A stretch of 64,000 nucleotides of DNA from assembly GCA_043758755.1 (NCBI GenBank), contig JAYVMW010000059.1:62001-126000 (forward strand), written 5' to 3'. This document shows, piece by piece, positions 63,095 through 64,000 of the stretch. The notes under the pieces were generated by a model. The model was not told where the DNA came from, ran no database searches, and saw only the letters and a list, made by a program, of their open reading frames with translations. The stretch is from Solimicrobium sp043758755 (GTDB taxonomy: Bacteria; Pseudomonadota; Gammaproteobacteria; Burkholderiales; Burkholderiaceae_D). Within the stretch, counting starts at the first letter, position 1. Each line of letters begins with the position of its first letter. The translations under genes were made by a program, and so were the position numbers.

Positions 63095-64000
63095 GTGGCT
63101 GAAATCATATCAATCAACGGTAAATGTCTGGTTTTCGGTCTGACGTGGATCACCATCGCCAATCCAAAAATGGAAAAGGCTGAAATAGCGGCGTTTCTCA
63201 GAAAAACCAAGGCGAAACAGGTGGTGCGGCATTGTGGTTCCGAAATCAAGTACGGTCTGATTCGGCAGGGCCCGGAATTGGACGAATCGCAGCGTCGGGA
63301 GCCACTGCTGTCAGCTGCCATGCTGTTTTCAGATCAGCGCTCGAAAGAAGTTGCCACAGAAAACAGTTTGCTGATTCAACGTCTGGATGAACAGAAAGTG
63401 GCGGTCATTGTACTGCTCAAGGGTGCGCCCTACCTGGACATGGTGCTGGCCAATTCAGAACTTGACGAACAACTGGCAGAGATCCGCAACGAAGGCCATG
63501 CCGAACTGGTGGCTTATGGAAATCTGCATGGCTATGTTGCGGAAAAAATGACGCTTGAAATGCTCTTGTGCGGAAATACTTCCAATTGCGAACTGCATCA
63601 GTTTAAAAATACCGCGCACGGCCTGCAACGTTACGCTGTTCTATTGGCACTGCTCGCACTTGCTGCAGGCTATGCGCTGTGGGAGTGGGTCAAAGTCGGA
63701 CAGCAGAAAGAATTGAGCCAAAAAGCGGCAGATCCGGCGCTGATTTATGAAGCAAGTCTGCAGAAGCTATTGGCAAGCGCCAATTTCAATGCGGATGCAG
63801 CATTGAAAACCATCTGGTCCGTGGTTCGGAACAGAGAAATTGAAATGGCCGGCTGGACCCTGCAAAGCATGCGCTGCACATCGGCACAATGTGAGGAGCG
63901 CTGGCAGCAGGGCAATGGCAGCTACGCGTCGCTGAAGCAAAAAGTGCAATCCGGCCAAACCATCAGCCTGCAGGCCAATAATGTGACCAGTATTATTCAG
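63095..64000 (+). CDS. PilO2-like type IVb pilus assembly protein (3' end outside window)
   Basis: From a GTG at 63095 (GGAG seven bases upstream) the frame stays open for 302 codons to the window end. It starts AEIISINGKCLVFGLTW. One transmembrane helix lies at about 178-200 (LQRYAVLLALLALAAGYALW); the N-terminal part is cytosolic and the C-terminal part periplasmic. This is the layout of PilO (PilO2) in R64-type operons, directly after pilN. The pilin and ATPase genes would lie beyond the window. Confidence 0.82.
   Translation, partial: MAEIISINGKCLVFGLTWITIANPKMEKAEIAAFLRKTKAKQVVRHCGSEIKYGLIRQGPELDESQRREPLLSAAMLFSDQRSKEVATENSLLIQRLDEQKVAVIVLLKGAPYLDMVLANSELDEQLAEIRNEGHAELVAYGNLHGYVAEKMTLEMLLCGNTSNCELHQFKNTAHGLQRYAVLLALLALAAGYALWEWVKVGQQKELSQKAADPALIYEASLQKLLASANFNADAALKTIWSVVRNREIEMAGWTLQSMRCTSAQCEERWQQGNGSYASLKQKVQSGQTISLQANNVTSIIQ

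Noticed and set aside
1..64000. tRNA or rRNA genes and CRISPR arrays
   Set aside because: I read through the intergenic gaps and found no tRNA-like cloverleaf with a TTCGA-type arm, no rRNA segment and no regularly spaced repeats. A covariance-model scan was not available.

Overview
The window reads as a chromosomal segment of a Gram-negative betaproteobacterium. Gene orders such as dprA-LysM / def-fmt, gpmA-envC-ctp-moeB, rhodanese-grxC-secB-gpsA, hslVU and metK-lpxL-lpxL-dapF-DUF484-xerC are typical of Burkholderiales. Base composition looks close to 50% GC, which would fit an Oxalobacteraceae relative. That placement is inference from gene content, not from a marker search.

Region 1 (1-39.2 kb) is mostly core housekeeping: start-codon formylation (def, fmt), a signal peptide peptidase, arginine and folate synthesis (argB, pabBC), nucleoid occlusion (slmA), cell-wall enzymes (envC, C-terminal processing protease, an MpaA-like peptidase), protein export (secB), phospholipid and lipid A acylation, lysine synthesis (dapF), chromosome dimer resolution (xerC), the HslVU protease, dksA beside a COG0523 metal chaperone, metK with a folded leader, and an MdlAB-type ABC exporter. 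Set among these are a TPR-GAF histidine kinase and an ECF sigma / anti-sigma / CWC cluster. Non-coding features include a candidate small RNA after fmt, a sigma32-like promoter before hslV and several strong terminators.

Region 2 (about 39.3-43.9 kb) is a decayed accessory island. A YciI-like gene runs straight into a frameshifted, truncated IS91-type integrase. Two related single-pass membrane proteins follow, then an antitoxin whose toxin survives only as a C-terminal stub, arfB, a pentapeptide-repeat locus that may be frameshifted, and the last ~36 codons of a histidine kinase.

Region 3 (43.9-55.9 kb) is a chemosensory locus: Hpt and receiver genes on the minus strand, then receiver, MCP, CheY, STAS, CheA, a PAS-MCP, CheW, CheR, CheD, CheB and an Hpt/pseudo-receiver protein on the plus strand. 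Many of these genes overlap by ATGA junctions. No flagellar gene is present, so the output (flagella or type IV pili) cannot be decided here.

Region 4 (55.9-64 kb) has a 676-residue protein I do not recognise, apparently co-transcribed with a LuxR-type solo regulator. A divergent PAS/LuxR-type regulator follows, with two different perfect inverted repeats in the shared intergenic region. The window ends in the start of a type IVb pilus operon (PilL/TcpQ-like lipoprotein, TcpQ-like protein, PilN secretin, PilO2). This regulator/unknown-protein/pilus block is the best candidate for an undescribed system.
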